Below are positions 12,901 through 25,230 of a stretch of 64,000 bases of DNA, one piece after another (position 1 is the first letter of the stretch; each line of letters begins with the position of its first letter). This DNA is from Sympetrum striolatum (taxonomy: Eukaryota; Arthropoda; Insecta; Odonata; Libellulidae), in NCBI GenBank assembly GCA_947579665.1, contig OX388350.1:80743152-80807151 (forward strand), in the 5' to 3' direction. Made by a program: the position numbers and the translations under genes. The notes beneath the pieces are model-generated. The model did no database searches. It saw only the letters and a list, made by a program, of their open reading frames with translations, and was not told where the DNA came from.

Positions 12901-15534
12901 CATATCTTGATAAAAGGACGAAAAATAAACACAAATTAAACGAAAAATTGAAATTACGCTAAAATTATCCGTTATCGATGCTTTTTGATTATACCTCGAT
13001 ATAATGACGAAAAATTATGACATAATTCAGGAGCAAAATTGAAATTTCGCAAAAATTATCCTTTTTCGATGGGTTTTTCTATCATATATCGATAAAATGA
13101 CGAATAAAAATACAAAATTTAGAAGAAAAAATTGAAATTTAGTTTAAATAATCCGTTTAGGTTGTTTTTTTGATCATGTCTCGATAAAATGACGAAAAAG
13201 AGGAGAAAAAGTGAAAATTAGCAGAAACTATCTGTTTTTGTTACTTTTTTCGATCATTTCTCGAAAAAATGCCAAACAATTAAGAAAAAGTTGAGGAAAT
13301 AAATTGAAATTTCGCAAAAAATGAACGTTTTCGTTGCTTTTTTTCTAAAATATCTGAATGAAATGACGGAAATTAAGGCAAAAAAGAGGACAAAAATTGA
13401 AATTTCACTAAAATAACCCGTTTCAGTTGCTTTTTTCGATCAAATCTTGATAAAATGAAAAATGCTAAGGCAAAATAGTCAAAATAGTAAATTTGTAAAT
13501 AGCAAAATAGTAAATTTCGCTAAAATTATCCATTTTCGTTGCATTTTCGATCATATCTCGATTAAATATCGAAAAATAAAGACAAAATTGGGGATAAAAA
13601 TAAAAATTTCACTATAATTATCAATTACCGTAGCTTTCTCCTATCATGTATCGATAAAATAACGAAAAATAAAGAAAAGGTTGAGGAAATAAATTAAATT
13701 TCGCAAAAAATATCCGTTTACGTTGCTTTTTTCTAAAATATATGAATAAAATGACGGAAATTAAGGCAAAATGCAGGACAAAAACAGATTTCGCAAAATT
13801 ATCCGTTTTCGTTGCCTTTTCCAATCAAATCTCGATAAAATGGAGAATATTAAGGAAAAATAGAGGAGATAAATTAAAATTTTGCAAAATTCATCCGTTT
13901 TCGTTTCTTTTTTGAATATATCTCAACAAAATATCAAAAACATAATGACATAATGGGGGAAAAAATTGAAATTTTGCTAAAATTATTAGGTTTCCGTTGC
14001 TTTTTTCGATCATATCTCGATAAAATGACAAAAAATAAGACAAAGAAGAGGAAAATATAGTAATTTCGTTAAAAATAATCCGTTTTCGTTGCTTCTTTGG
14101 TCATAACTCGATAAAATGATGGAAAATAAAGACTAAATTCAGGAGACAAATTGAAATGTTGCTTAAATTTTCCGTTTTCGACGCTTTTTTCGGTCATATA
14201 CCCATAAAATGACGAAAAATAAAGAAAAAATAGAGGAAAAAAATTGAAATTTCGGTAAAATTATCCGTTTGCGTTGCATTTTTGATCTTATCTCGAATAA
14301 GTGTAGAAAAATAAAGTCAAAATCGGGGATAAAAATAAGAATTTTGCTTAAATTATCCATTTTCGTTGTTTTTCGATCACATCTCGATAAAATGACGAAA
14401 ATTATGACGAAAAAAAGGAGAAAAATTGAAATTTAGCAGGAAATATCCGTTTTTGTTGCTTTTTTCGATCATTTCTCAATAAAATGACAAAAAATATTAA
14501 AAAAGTTGAGCAAATAAATTGAAATTTCGCAAAAAATATCCGTTTGCGTTGTTTTTTCTAAAATATCTGAATGAAATGACGGTAATTAATGCAAAATAGA
14601 GGACAAAAATTAAATTTTCGCTAAAATTATCTGTTTTGGTAGCTTTATTGAATATATCTCGATAAAATATCTCAAATTAATGACAAAATAGAGGAGAAAA
14701 ATTGAAATTTCGCTAAAATTACCCGTTTAAGGTGCTTTTTTCGATCAAATCCTGATAAAATGAAATAATATAGGTCAAATTAGTCGAGAAAAATTGAGAT
14801 TTCGCAAAATTCATCTGTTTTCGTTGCTTTTTTGAAGACATCTCTAAAAATTATCAAAATATATTGACAAAATGGTGGAAAAAATTGAAATTTCGCTAAA
14901 ATTATTACGCTTCCGTTACTTTTTTCGATCATATCTCGATAAAATCACAAAACAATTAAGACAAAGAAGAGGAAAAAATTTGTAATTGCGTTAAAATTAT
15001 CCGTTTTCGTCGCTTTTTTGGTCATAACTGCATAAAATGATGAAAAATAAAGACTAAATTCAGTAAACAAAATGAAATGTCACTAAGACTTTCCGTGTTC
15101 GTAGCTTTTTTCTATCATATATCGAAAAAATGACGAAAAATAAAGAAAAAATAGAGGTAAAAGATTCAAATTTCGCTAAAATTATCTTTTTTCGTTGCTA
15201 TATTTGATCATAACTCGAGAAATTTACGTAATAAATAGACGAAATATAGAGGAAATAATTGAATTTTCGCTAAAATTATCCGTTTTCGTTGCATTTTCGA
15301 TCATATCTCGAATAGATATCGAAAAATAAAGACAAAATTGGGGATAAAAATAGAAATTTCACTAAAATTATCAGTTTCCCTTTGCTTCTTTTCATAACTC
15401 GATAAAAAGACGAAAAATGAAAACATAATTCAGGAGCAAAATTGAAATTTCGCAAAAATTATCCTTTTTCGTTGGGTTTTTCTATCATATATCGATAAAA
15501 TGACGAAAAAAAATACAAAATTTAGAAGAAAAAA

Positions 15535-16400
15535 TCTGATGTGGCCAACACATGACTTTCTCCGTATTTATTGAAAACATAAGCCTATGCCGGTAATATA
15601 TAAATAACTCTAAAACAATGAGTGTTACAGGAAAATGTTTCATACAAGCTTTGTAGTAAAAAACATTATCTTCAACTTTGGTACATAATTGTTTATACCT
15701 AAATTGCATTCTGATAGATATATGTATGAAAAAGTTTCTTTTCTGGGTAAACAACAACTTTCGGTTAACCATTATTGAAGAATAACTCCTAAACAATCAG
15801 TGTTACGAAAAAATGTTTCATACAAAAGTTGTAGTAAAAAACATTATCTATAACTTTTGTGTGTAAATGTATATACCTATATTGCATTCTGACAGAGATA
15901 TGTATGAAAAACTTCCTTTTCTGGGTAAACAACAACTTCCGGTTAACCATTATTGAAGAATAACTCCTAAACAATCAGTGTTACGAAAAAATGTTTCATA
16001 CAAAAGTTGTAGTAAAAAACATTATCTATATTTTTTGTATGTAATTGTATATACCTATATTGCATTTTTACAGAGATATTTAAGAAACAAACATTTGTTC
16101 CGGATAAACCGTAACTTCCGGTTAAGCGATATTCTCCAAAAACTAATCAACTCTTGGTATTGTTAGGGAAATACTAAATATGAATTTTGAAAATGATCGA
16201 ATAATTACTTTTTAAGATAGAGCGCACACAAACTTTTTAACCACAGACAGACAGACAGACACACAGACAGACATGTTCGGGAAAATAGCTTAAACATGCT
16301 CTATGGGCCCCAAAACATCTATTTCCATCGAAATCTGGAGATCGAATTTTTTTGCGAATACAATACTTTCTCTATACTACGTATAGGGAGAAGGTAAAAA
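15535..16400 (+). mobile_element. HINE-like element, copy 4 (duplicate of copy 2)
   Basis: Near-identical to 7,072-7,937 at an offset of 8,463 and carries the same GAGAAGGT hairpin variant. Only 34 bases of satellite separate it from the inverted copy that follows. Confidence 0.8.
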
Positions 16401-16434
16401 TTGAAATTTAGATTAAATAATCCGTTTTCGTTGT

Positions 16435-16568
16435 TTTTTACTTTCTCCATATACGAAGTATAGAGAAAGTATTGTTTTCATGAAAAAATTCGACTTCGAG
16501 ATTTCATCGGAAATACATGTTTTGGGGTCCCTAGAACACGTTTTGACCATTTTCGGAATGATGTCTGT

Positions 16569-16606
<38 letters not shown>

Positions 16607-17462
16607 TAGTGGGCGCTCTAACGTGAAAACTATTAGTCGTATCAATACCAAACTTCATATATATTAGTGGTGTGTTTGCTGTCAGAGTTGATTAGTTTTT
16701 GGAGTAAATCGGTCAACCGGAAGTCGAGCTTTATTCATTAAAGCTCATTTCCGGTTTTCAAAATATCTCCATAAATATGATATATACGTATATTGTATTA
16801 CTTATAAAAGTTTTAGATAATATAATTTACTATAACTTTTGTATTTAATATATTTTTGTATCACCACTTGATTAGGAGTTATTCATGAAATACCGATAAA
16901 CCGGAAGTATCTGATTATGTACTTTGTGGGCGCTCTAACTTGAAAATTATTTGTCGGATCAACACCAAATTTTATATATAGTATTTTGGTTTCTGTGTTT
17001 AGAGTTGATTAGATTATGGAGTAAATCGGTTAACCGGAAGTCGAGCTTTATTCTTCAAAGCTAATTTCCGGTTTTCAAAATATCTCCATAAATATGTTAT
17101 TTAGGTATATACTATTATTTATAAAAGTTTTAGAAAATGTAATTTACTATAACTTTTGTTTGAAACATATTTTCGTATCACTGATTTTTTAGGAGTTATT
17201 CATGAAATACTGATCAACCGGAAGTTGCTGATTATGTACTTTGTGGGCGCTCTGGGCTCTATAGGCGGAAGGCCAATTCCATCGTTTTTCATCGATCATG
17301 TCCCGAAAAACATTATTTATAATGTTTTTGGCGTCAAAGATAATATATATATATTAATCACTCATCTTCCAAGTTTAGATTGAATATAGAGTTCGAAATA
17401 ACTGGAGTAGATAAATATTTACATCTTATATATGGAGAAAGTCATGTGCTGGCCACATCAGA
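16435..17462 (-). mobile_element. HINE-like element, copy 5: divergent subfamily, reverse orientation (1,028 bp)
   Basis: On the plus strand it begins with the reversed 3' hairpin (ACTTTCTCC...GGAG-type palindrome, 16,440-16,470) and ends with CATCAGA, the reverse of the 5' TCTGATG. It has a (GT)n tract where other copies have (CAGA)n, and two repeats of about 320 bp (ACCGGAAGTCGAGC near 16,714 and 17,034). The matching empty site is intact at 7,966 in higher-order copy A, so insertion followed the duplication. The empty site has seven A (minus strand); the element has six on one side and six on the other. Confidence 0.8.
16566..16605 (+). repeat. (GT)n microsatellite in the reversed element
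   Basis: An uninterrupted TG/GT run of about 38 bases at the position equivalent to the CAGA tract of the other subfamily. It marks the divergent subfamily. Confidence 0.9.
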
Positions 17463-18109
17463 TTTTTTGATCATATCTCGATAAAATGACAAAAATTTTG
17501 ACGAAAAAGAGGTGAAAAAGTTAAATTCAGCCAGAACTATCCGTTTTTGTTGCTTTTTCGATCATTTCTCGATAAAATGACAAAAACTAAAGAAATAGCT
17601 GAAGAAATAAATTGAAATTTCGCAAAAATATCCGTTTGCCTTGTTTTTTTCTAAAATATCGAAATGAAATGACGGAAATTAAGGAAAAATAGAGGACAAA
17701 AATTAAATGTTCGCTAAAATTATCTGTTTTGGTAGCTTTTTTGAATATATCTCGATAAAATATCTCAAATTAATGACAAAATAGAGGAGAAAAATTGAAA
17801 TTTCGCTAAAATTACCCGTTTAAGTTGCTTTTTTCGATTAAATCCTGATAAAATGAAATAATATAGATCTAATTAGTCGAGAAAAATTGAGATTTTGCAA
17901 AAATTATCCGTTTTCGTTGCCTTTTTCGATCATATCTCGATAAAATGGAGAAAATAAGGGTAAAATAGAGGATATAAATTAAGATATCGCAAAATTCATC
18001 CGTTTTCGTTGCTTTTTGAAGACATCTCTAAAAAATCTGATGTGGCCAACACATGACTTTCTCCGTATTTATTGAAAACATAAGCCTATGCCGGTAATAT
18101 ATAAATAAC

Positions 18110-19130
18110 TCTAAGACAATGAGTGTTACAGGAAAATGTTTCATACAAGCTTTGTAGTAAAAAACATTATCTTCAACTTTGGTACATAATTGTATATACC
18201 AAAATTGCATTCTGATAGATATATGTATGAAAATCTTCCTTTTCTGGGTAAACAACAACTTCCGGTTAACCATTATTGAAGAATAACTCCTAAACAATCA
18301 GTGTTACGAAAAAATGTTTTATACAAAAGTTGTACCAAAGTACATTATCTATAACTTTTGTAAATAATTTTATATACCTACATTGCATTTTGACAGAGAT
18401 ATGTATGAAAAACTTCCATTTCTGGATTAACAACAACTTCCGGTTAACCATTATTGGGGAATAACTCCTAAACAATCAGTGTTACGAAAAAATGTTTTAT
18501 ACAAAAGTTGTAGTAAAATACATAATCTACAATTTTGGTGTGTAAATGTATATACCTATATTGCATTCTGACAGAGATATGTATGAAAAACTTCCTTTTC
18601 TGGGTAAACAACAACTTCCGGTTAACCATTATTGAAGAATAACTCCTAAACAATCAGTGTTACGAAAAAATGTTTCATACAAAAGTTGTAGTAAAAACCA
18701 TTATCTACAACTTTGGTACATAATTGTATATACCTACATTGCATTTTGACAGAGATATGTATGAAAAACTTCCATTTCTGGATTAACAACAACTTCCAGT
18801 TAACCATTATTGGGGAATAACTCCTAAACGATCAGTGTTACGAAAAAATGTTTTATACAAAAGTTGTAGTAAAATACATAATCTACAATTTTTGTGTGTA
18901 AATCTATATACCTATATTGCATTCTGACAGAGATATGTATGAAAAACTTACTTTTCTGGGTAAACAACAACTTCCGGTTAACCATTATTGAAGAATAACT
19001 CCTAAACAATCAGTGTTACGAAAAAATGTTTCATACAAAAGTTGTAGTAAAGTACATTATCTATAACTTTTGTATGTAATTGTATATACCTATATTGCAT
19101 TCTTACAGAGATATTTAAGAAACAAAAATT
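18110..19130 (+). repeat. 178-bp minisatellite inside the HINE-like element
   Basis: Anchors AACAATCAGTGTTACG recur at about 18,115, 18,292, 18,470, 18,648, 18,826 and 19,004, a spacing of 178 bp. Each unit also carries ACTTCCGGTTAACC (once ACTTCCAGTTAACC, once or more ACTTTCGG in sister copies). Copies 1-4 carry three units, so unit number changes by unequal exchange or slippage. Confidence 0.9.
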
Positions 19131-19277
19131 TGTTCCGGATAAACCGTAACTTCCGGTTAAGCGATATTCTCCAAAAACTAATCAACTCTTGGCATTGTTA
19201 GGGAAATCCTAAATATGAATTTTGAAAATGATCGGATAATTACTTTTTAAGATAGAGCGCACACAAACTTTTTAACC

Positions 19278-19278
<1 letters not shown>

Positions 19279-19320
<42 letters not shown>

Positions 19321-19332
19321 CACAGACAGACA
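19279..19332 (+). repeat. (CAGA)n microsatellite in the element
   Basis: A run of CAGA units broken once by CACA. It lies at the same place in every plus-orientation copy but is longest here, roughly twice the length in copies 1-4. Confidence 0.9.
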
Positions 19333-19423
19333 TGTTCGGGAAAATAGCTTAAACATGCTCTATGGGCCCCAAAACATCTATTTCCGTCGAAATCTGGAGA
19401 TCGAATTTTTTTGCGAATACAAT

Positions 19424-19454
19424 ACTTTCTCTATACTACGTATAGGGAGAAAGT
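19424..19454 (+). other. 3' terminal hairpin of the HINE-like element
   Basis: ACTTTCTCTATAC, then TAC, then GTATAGGGAGAAAGT: a stem of about 13 bp with one mismatch and a three-base loop. It ends five A short of the host sequence. The same hairpin closes all seven copies. A 3' hairpin is the classic terminal signal of Helitron-type elements; the CTRR end of canonical Helitrons is not present. Confidence 0.8.
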
Positions 19455-19548
19455 AAAAATATCAAAAAATATTGACAAAATGGGGGAAAATATTGAAATT
19501 TCGCTAAAATTATTACGTTTCCGTTGCTTTTTTCGATCATATCTCGAT

Positions 19549-22500
19549 AGAATGACAAAACAATTAAGACAAAGAAGAGGAAAAAATTTGTAATTGCGTT
19601 AAAATTATCCGTTTTCGTCGCTTTTTTGGTCATAACTGCATAAAATGATGAAAAATAAAGACAAAATTCAGGAAACAAAATGAAATGTCGCAAAGATTTT
19701 CCGTTCTCGTAGCTTTGTTCTATCATACATCGATAACATGACGAAAAATAAAGAAAAAATAGGGGATAAAGAATAAAATTTCGCTAAAATTTTCTTTTTT
19801 CGTTGCTATTTTTGATCATATCTTGATAAAAGGACGAAAAATAAACACAAATTAAACGAAAAAATTGAAATTACGCTAAAATTATCCGTTATCGATTATA
19901 TCTCGATATTATGACGAAAAATAATGACATAATTCAGGAGCAAAATTGAAATTTCGCAAAAATTATCCTTTTTCGATGGGTTTTTCTATCATATATCGAT
20001 AAAATGACGAATAAAAATACAAAATTTAGAAGAAAAAATTGAAATTTAGCTTAAATAATCCGTTTAGGTTGTTTTTTTGATCATGTCTCGATAAAATGAC
20101 AAAAATTTTTACGAAAAAGAGGAGAAAAAGTGAAAATTAGCAGAAACTATCTGTTTTTGTTACTGTTTTCGATCATTTCTCGAAAAAATGCCAAACAATT
20201 AAGAAAAAGTTGAGGAAATAAATTGAAATTTCGCAAAAAATGTACGTTTTCGTTGCTTTTTTCTAAAATATCTGAATGAAATGACGGAAATTAAGGCAAA
20301 AAAGAGGACAAAAATTGAAATTTCACTAAAATAACCCGTTTCAGTTGCTTTTTTCGATCAAATCTTGATAAAATGAAAAATGGTAGGGCAAAATAGTCAA
20401 AATAGTAAATTAGTAAATAGCAAAATAGTAAATTTTGCTAAAATTATCCATTTTCGTTGCATTTTCGATCATATCTCGATTAAATATCGAAAAATAAAGA
20501 CAAAATTGGGGATAAAAATAGAAATTTCACTATAATTATCAATTACCGTAGCTTTCTCCTATCATGTATCGATAAAATAACGAAAAATAAAGAAAAGGTT
20601 GAGGAAATAAATTGAAATTTCGCAAAAAATATCCGTTTACGTTGCTTTTTTTCTAAAATATCTGAATAAAATGACGGAAATTAAGGCAAAATGTTGGACA
20701 AAAATTGAGATTTCGCAAAATTATCCGTTTTCGTTGCCTTTTTCAATCATTTCTCGATAAAATGGAGAAAATAAAGGAAAATTAGAGGAGATAAATTAAA
20801 ATTTTGCAAAATTCATCCGTTTTCGTTGCTCTTTGTAATATATCTCAACAAAATATCAAAAAATAATGACAAAATGCGGAAAAAAATTGAGGAGACATAT
20901 TGAAATTTCACTTAGATTTTCCGTTTTCGTAGCTTTTTTCTATCAGATATCGATAAAATGACGAAAAATAATGAAAAAATAGGGGTAAAAGATTCAAATT
21001 TCGCTAAAATTATCTCTTTTGTTGCTATTTTTGATCATAACTCGCGAAATTTACGTAATAAATAGACGAAATATAGACGAAAAAATTGAATTTTCGCTAA
21101 AATTATCCGTTTTCGTTGCTTTTTGATGATATCTCGATATAATGACGAAAAATAAAGACAAAATTCAGGGTGAAAAATTGAAATTTAGCTTAAATTATCC
21201 GTTTTCGTTTTTTTTCAATCACATCTGGATGAAATGACGAAAATTATGCCCAAAAAAAGGAGAAAAATTGAAATTTTGCCAGAAATATCCGTTTTTGTTG
21301 CTTTTTTCGATCATTTCTCGAAAAAATGCCAAAAAATTAAGAAAAATTTGAGGAAATAAATTGAAATTTCGCAAAAATATCCGTTTTCGTTGCTTTTTTT
21401 TTAAATATATCGGAATGAAATGACGGAAATTAAGGCAAAATAGAGGACAAAAATTAAATGTTCGCTAAAATTATCCGTTTTCGTTGCTTTTTTTGATAAT
21501 ATCTTGAAAAAAGGACAAAAAATAAACACAAATTAAACAAAACAATTAAATTACGCAAAAAGTATCCGTTTTCGTTGCTTTTTGATCATATCTAGATATA
21601 ATATCGAAAAATAAAGACATATTACAAGGTGAAAATTTGAAATTTCACTAAAACTATCCGTTTTCGTTGCTTAATTTCGATCATATACCCTAAAAATGAC
21701 GAAAAATAAAGAAAAAATAGGGGGAAAATTTGAAATTTCGCTAAAATTATCTTTTTTCGTTGCTATATTTGATCATAACTCGAGAAATTTACGTAATAAA
21801 TAGACGAAATATAGAGGAAATAATTGAGTTTTCGCTAAAATTATCCGTTTTCGTTGCATTTTCGATCATATCTCGAATAGATATCGAAAAATAAAGACAA
21901 AATTGGGGATAAAAATAGATATTTCACTAAAATTATCAGTTTCCCTTTGCTTCTTTCCAAAACTCGATAAAATGACAAAAAAAAAGACATAATTCAGGAG
22001 CAAAATTGAAATTTCGCAAAAATTATCCTTTTACGTCGGGTTTTTCTATCATATATCTATAAAATAACGAAAAATAAATATAAAATCTAGAAGAAAAAAT
22101 TGGAATTTAGCATAAATAATCCGTTTTCGTTGTTTTTTGATCATATCTCGATAAAATAACAAACATTTTGACGAAAAAGAGGTGAAAAAGTGAAATTCAG
22201 CCAGAACTATCCGTTCTTGTTGCTTTTTCGATCATTTCTCGATAAAATGACAAAAAATTAAAAAAAAATAAAAAACCTATATTGCATTCTCACAGAGATA
22301 TGTATGAAAAACTTCCTTTTCTGGGTAAACAACAACTTCCGGTTAAACATTATTGAAGAATAACTCCTAAACAATCAGTGTTACGAAAAAATGTTTCATA
22401 CAAAAGTTGTAGTAAAAAACATTATCTATAACTTTTGTATGTAATTGTATATACCTATATTGCATTTTTACAGAGATATTCAAGAAACAAACCGTTCCGG

Positions 22501-25230
22501 ATAAACCGTAACTTCCGGTTAAGCGATATTCTCCAAAAACTAATCAACTCTTGGTATTGTTAGGGAAATACTAAATATGAATTTTGAAAATGATCGGATA
22601 ATCACTTTTTAAGATAGAGCGCACACAAACTTTTTAACCACAGACAGACAGACAGACACACAGACAGACATGTTCGGGAAAATAGCTTAAACATGCTCTA
22701 TGGGCCCCAAAACATCTATTTCCATCGAAATCTGGAGATCGAATTTTTTTGCGAATACAATACTTTCTCTATACTACGTATAGGGAGAAGGTAAAAATTG
22801 AAATTTAGATTAAATAATCCGTTTTCGTTGTTTTTTTGATCATATCTCGATAAAATGACAAAAATTTTGACGAAAAAGAGATGAAAGAGTTAAATTCAGC
22901 CAGAACTATCCGTTTTTGTTGCTTTTTCGATCATTTCTCGATAAAATGACAAAAACTAAAGAAATAGCTGAAGAAATAAATTGAAATTTCGCAAAAATAT
23001 CCGTTTGCCTTGTTTTTTTCTAAAATATCGAAATGAAATGACGGAAATTAAGGAAAAATAGAGGACAAAAATTAAATGTTCGCTAAAATTATCTGTTTTG
23101 GTAGCTTTTTTGAATATATCTCGATAAAATATCTCAAATTAATGACAAAATAGAGGAGAAAAATTGAAATTTCGCTAAAATTACCCGTTTAAGTTGCTTT
23201 TTTCGATTAAATCCTGATAAAATGAAATAATATAGATCTAATTAGTCGAGAAAAATTGAGATTTTGCAAAAATTATCCGTTTTCGTTGCCTTTTTCGATC
23301 ATATCTCGATAAAATGGAGAAAATAAGAGTAAAATACAGGGTATAAATTAAAATATCGCAAAATTCATCCGTTTTCGTTGCTTTTTGAAGACATCTCTAA
23401 GAAATATCAAAAAATTTGGACAAAATGGGGGAAAATATTGAAATTTCGCTAAAATTATTACGTTTCCGTTACTTTTTTCGATCATATCTCGATAAAATGA
23501 CAAAAAATTAAGACTCAGAAGAGGAAAAAATTATAATTTCGTTAAAATTATCCTTTTTTGTCGCTTTTTTGGTCATAACTCGATAAAATGATGAAAAATA
23601 AAGACTTAATTCAGTAAGCAAAATGAAATGTCACTAAGACTTTCCGTGTTCGTAGCTTTTTTCTATCATATATCGAAAAAATGACGAAAAATAAAGAAAA
23701 AATAGAGGTAAAAGATTCAAATTTCGCTAAAATTATCTTTTTTCGTTGCTATATTTGATCATAACTCGAGAAATTTACGTAATAAATAGACGAAATATAG
23801 AGGAAATAATTGAATTTCCGCTAAAATTATCCGTTTTCGTTGCATTTTCGATCATATCTCGAATAGATATCGAAAAATAGAGACACAATTGGGGATAAAA
23901 ATAGATATTTCACTAAAATTATCAGTTTCCCTTTGCTTCTTTTCAAAACTCGATAAAATGACAAAAAATGAAGACATAATTCAGGAGCAAAATTGAAATT
24001 TCGCAAAATTATTACGTTTCCGTTACTTTTTTCGATCATATCTCGATAAAATGACAAAAAATTAAGACTCAGAAGAGGAAAAAATTTGTAATTGCGTTAA
24101 AATTACCCGATTTCGTCGCTTTTTTGGTCATAACTGCATAAAATGATGAAAAATAAAGACAAAATTCAGGAGACAAAATGAAATGTCGCAAAAATTTTCC
24201 GTTCTCGTAGCTTTGTTCTATCATACATCGATAACATGACGAAAAATAAAGAAAAAATAGGGGATAAAGAATCAAATTTCGCTAAAATTATCTTTTTTCG
24301 TTTCTATTTTTGATCATATCTTGATAAAAGGACGAAAAATAAACACAAATTAAACGAAAAAATTGAAATTCCGTTAAAATTATCCGTTATCGTTGCTCTT
24401 TGATTATACCTCGATTTAATGACGAAAAATAATGACATAATACAGGAGCAAAATTGAAATTTTGCAAAAAATATCCTTTTTCGATGGGTTTTTCTATCAT
24501 ATATCGATAAAATGACGAATAAAAATACAAAATTTAGAAGACAAAATTGAAATTTAGCTTAAATAATCCGTTTTCGTTGTTTTTTGATCATATCTCGATA
24601 AAATGACGAAAATTATGACGAAAAAGAGGAGAAAAAGTAAAATTTAGCCAGAACTATCCGTTTTTGTTGCTTTTTTCGATTATTTCTCGATAAAATGACA
24701 AAAAATAAATAAAAATCTGAAGAAATAAATTGAAATTTCGCAAAAAATATCTGTTAGCGTTGTTTTTTTCTAATATATCTGATAGAAAAGTCGGAAATTA
24801 AGGCAAAATACAGGACAAAAATTAAATTTTCGCTAAAATTATCCGTTTTCCTTTGCGTTTTTCGATATTATCTCGATAAAATGACGAAAAGTAAGGCGAT
24901 TTAGTGGAAAAAAATTGAATTTTCGCTTAAATTATACGTTTTGGTAGCTTTTTTGAATATATCTCAATAAAATATCTCAAATTAATGACAAAATAGATTA
25001 GAAAAATTAAAATTTCGCTAAAATTACCCGTTTAAGTTTCTTTTTTCGATCATATCTCGATAAAATGGAGAAAATTAAGGAAAAATAGAGGAGATAATTT
25101 AAAATTTCGCAAAATTCATCTGTTTTCGTTGCTTTTTTGAAGACATCTCTAAAAAATATCAAAAAATATTGACAAAATGGTGGAAAAAATTGAAATTTCG
25201 CTAAAATTATTACGTTTCCGTTACTTTTTT
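19549..25230 (+). repeat. Rearranged satellite block built from pieces of the higher-order unit
   Basis: The same monomer family in a different order. Bases 19,549-20,880 follow copy A from about 4,160 onward, 21,381-22,260 follow about 1,550-2,400, 22,798-23,450 follow about 7,938-8,600, and 23,450-24,000 follow about 2,820-3,400. A 5'-truncated mobile element lies at 22,275-22,797. This looks like unequal exchange or break-and-rejoin within the array, not a clean third unit. Confidence 0.7.
22275..22797 (+). mobile_element. HINE-like element, copy 7: 5'-truncated
   Basis: Begins abruptly inside a 178-bp unit (ACCTATATTGCATTCTC) after an A-rich stretch of satellite, then continues to the usual 3' hairpin. 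It has the GAGAAGGT variant and the GATTAAATAATCC flank of copies 2 and 4, so it is a rearranged descendant of those and not a fresh insertion. Confidence 0.75.

Larger units (their letters stand above)
18036..19459 (+). mobile_element. HINE-like element, copy 6: expanded internal repeats (1,424 bp)
   Basis: Full-length by its ends (six A then TCTGATG; hairpin then five A). It has six 178-bp units instead of three and a longer CAGA tract. It interrupts a satellite monomer at an A6-TATC site whose empty counterpart is at about 8,532. It is absent from higher-order copy A and is therefore a later insertion. Confidence 0.85.
8626..19548 (+). repeat. Higher-order satellite unit, copy B, with two later insertions
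   Basis: Direct repeat of copy A. It is 10,923 bp long. Subtracting the element insertions at 16,435-17,462 and 18,036-19,459 leaves 8,471 bp, almost exactly copy A's length. The end is placed where 19,548 diverges from the A/B junction: copy A reads GATTAAATGAC and here the sequence reads GATAGAATGAC. The two insertions are absent at the matching positions of copy A (7,966 and 8,532), so they postdate the duplication. Confidence 0.85.
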
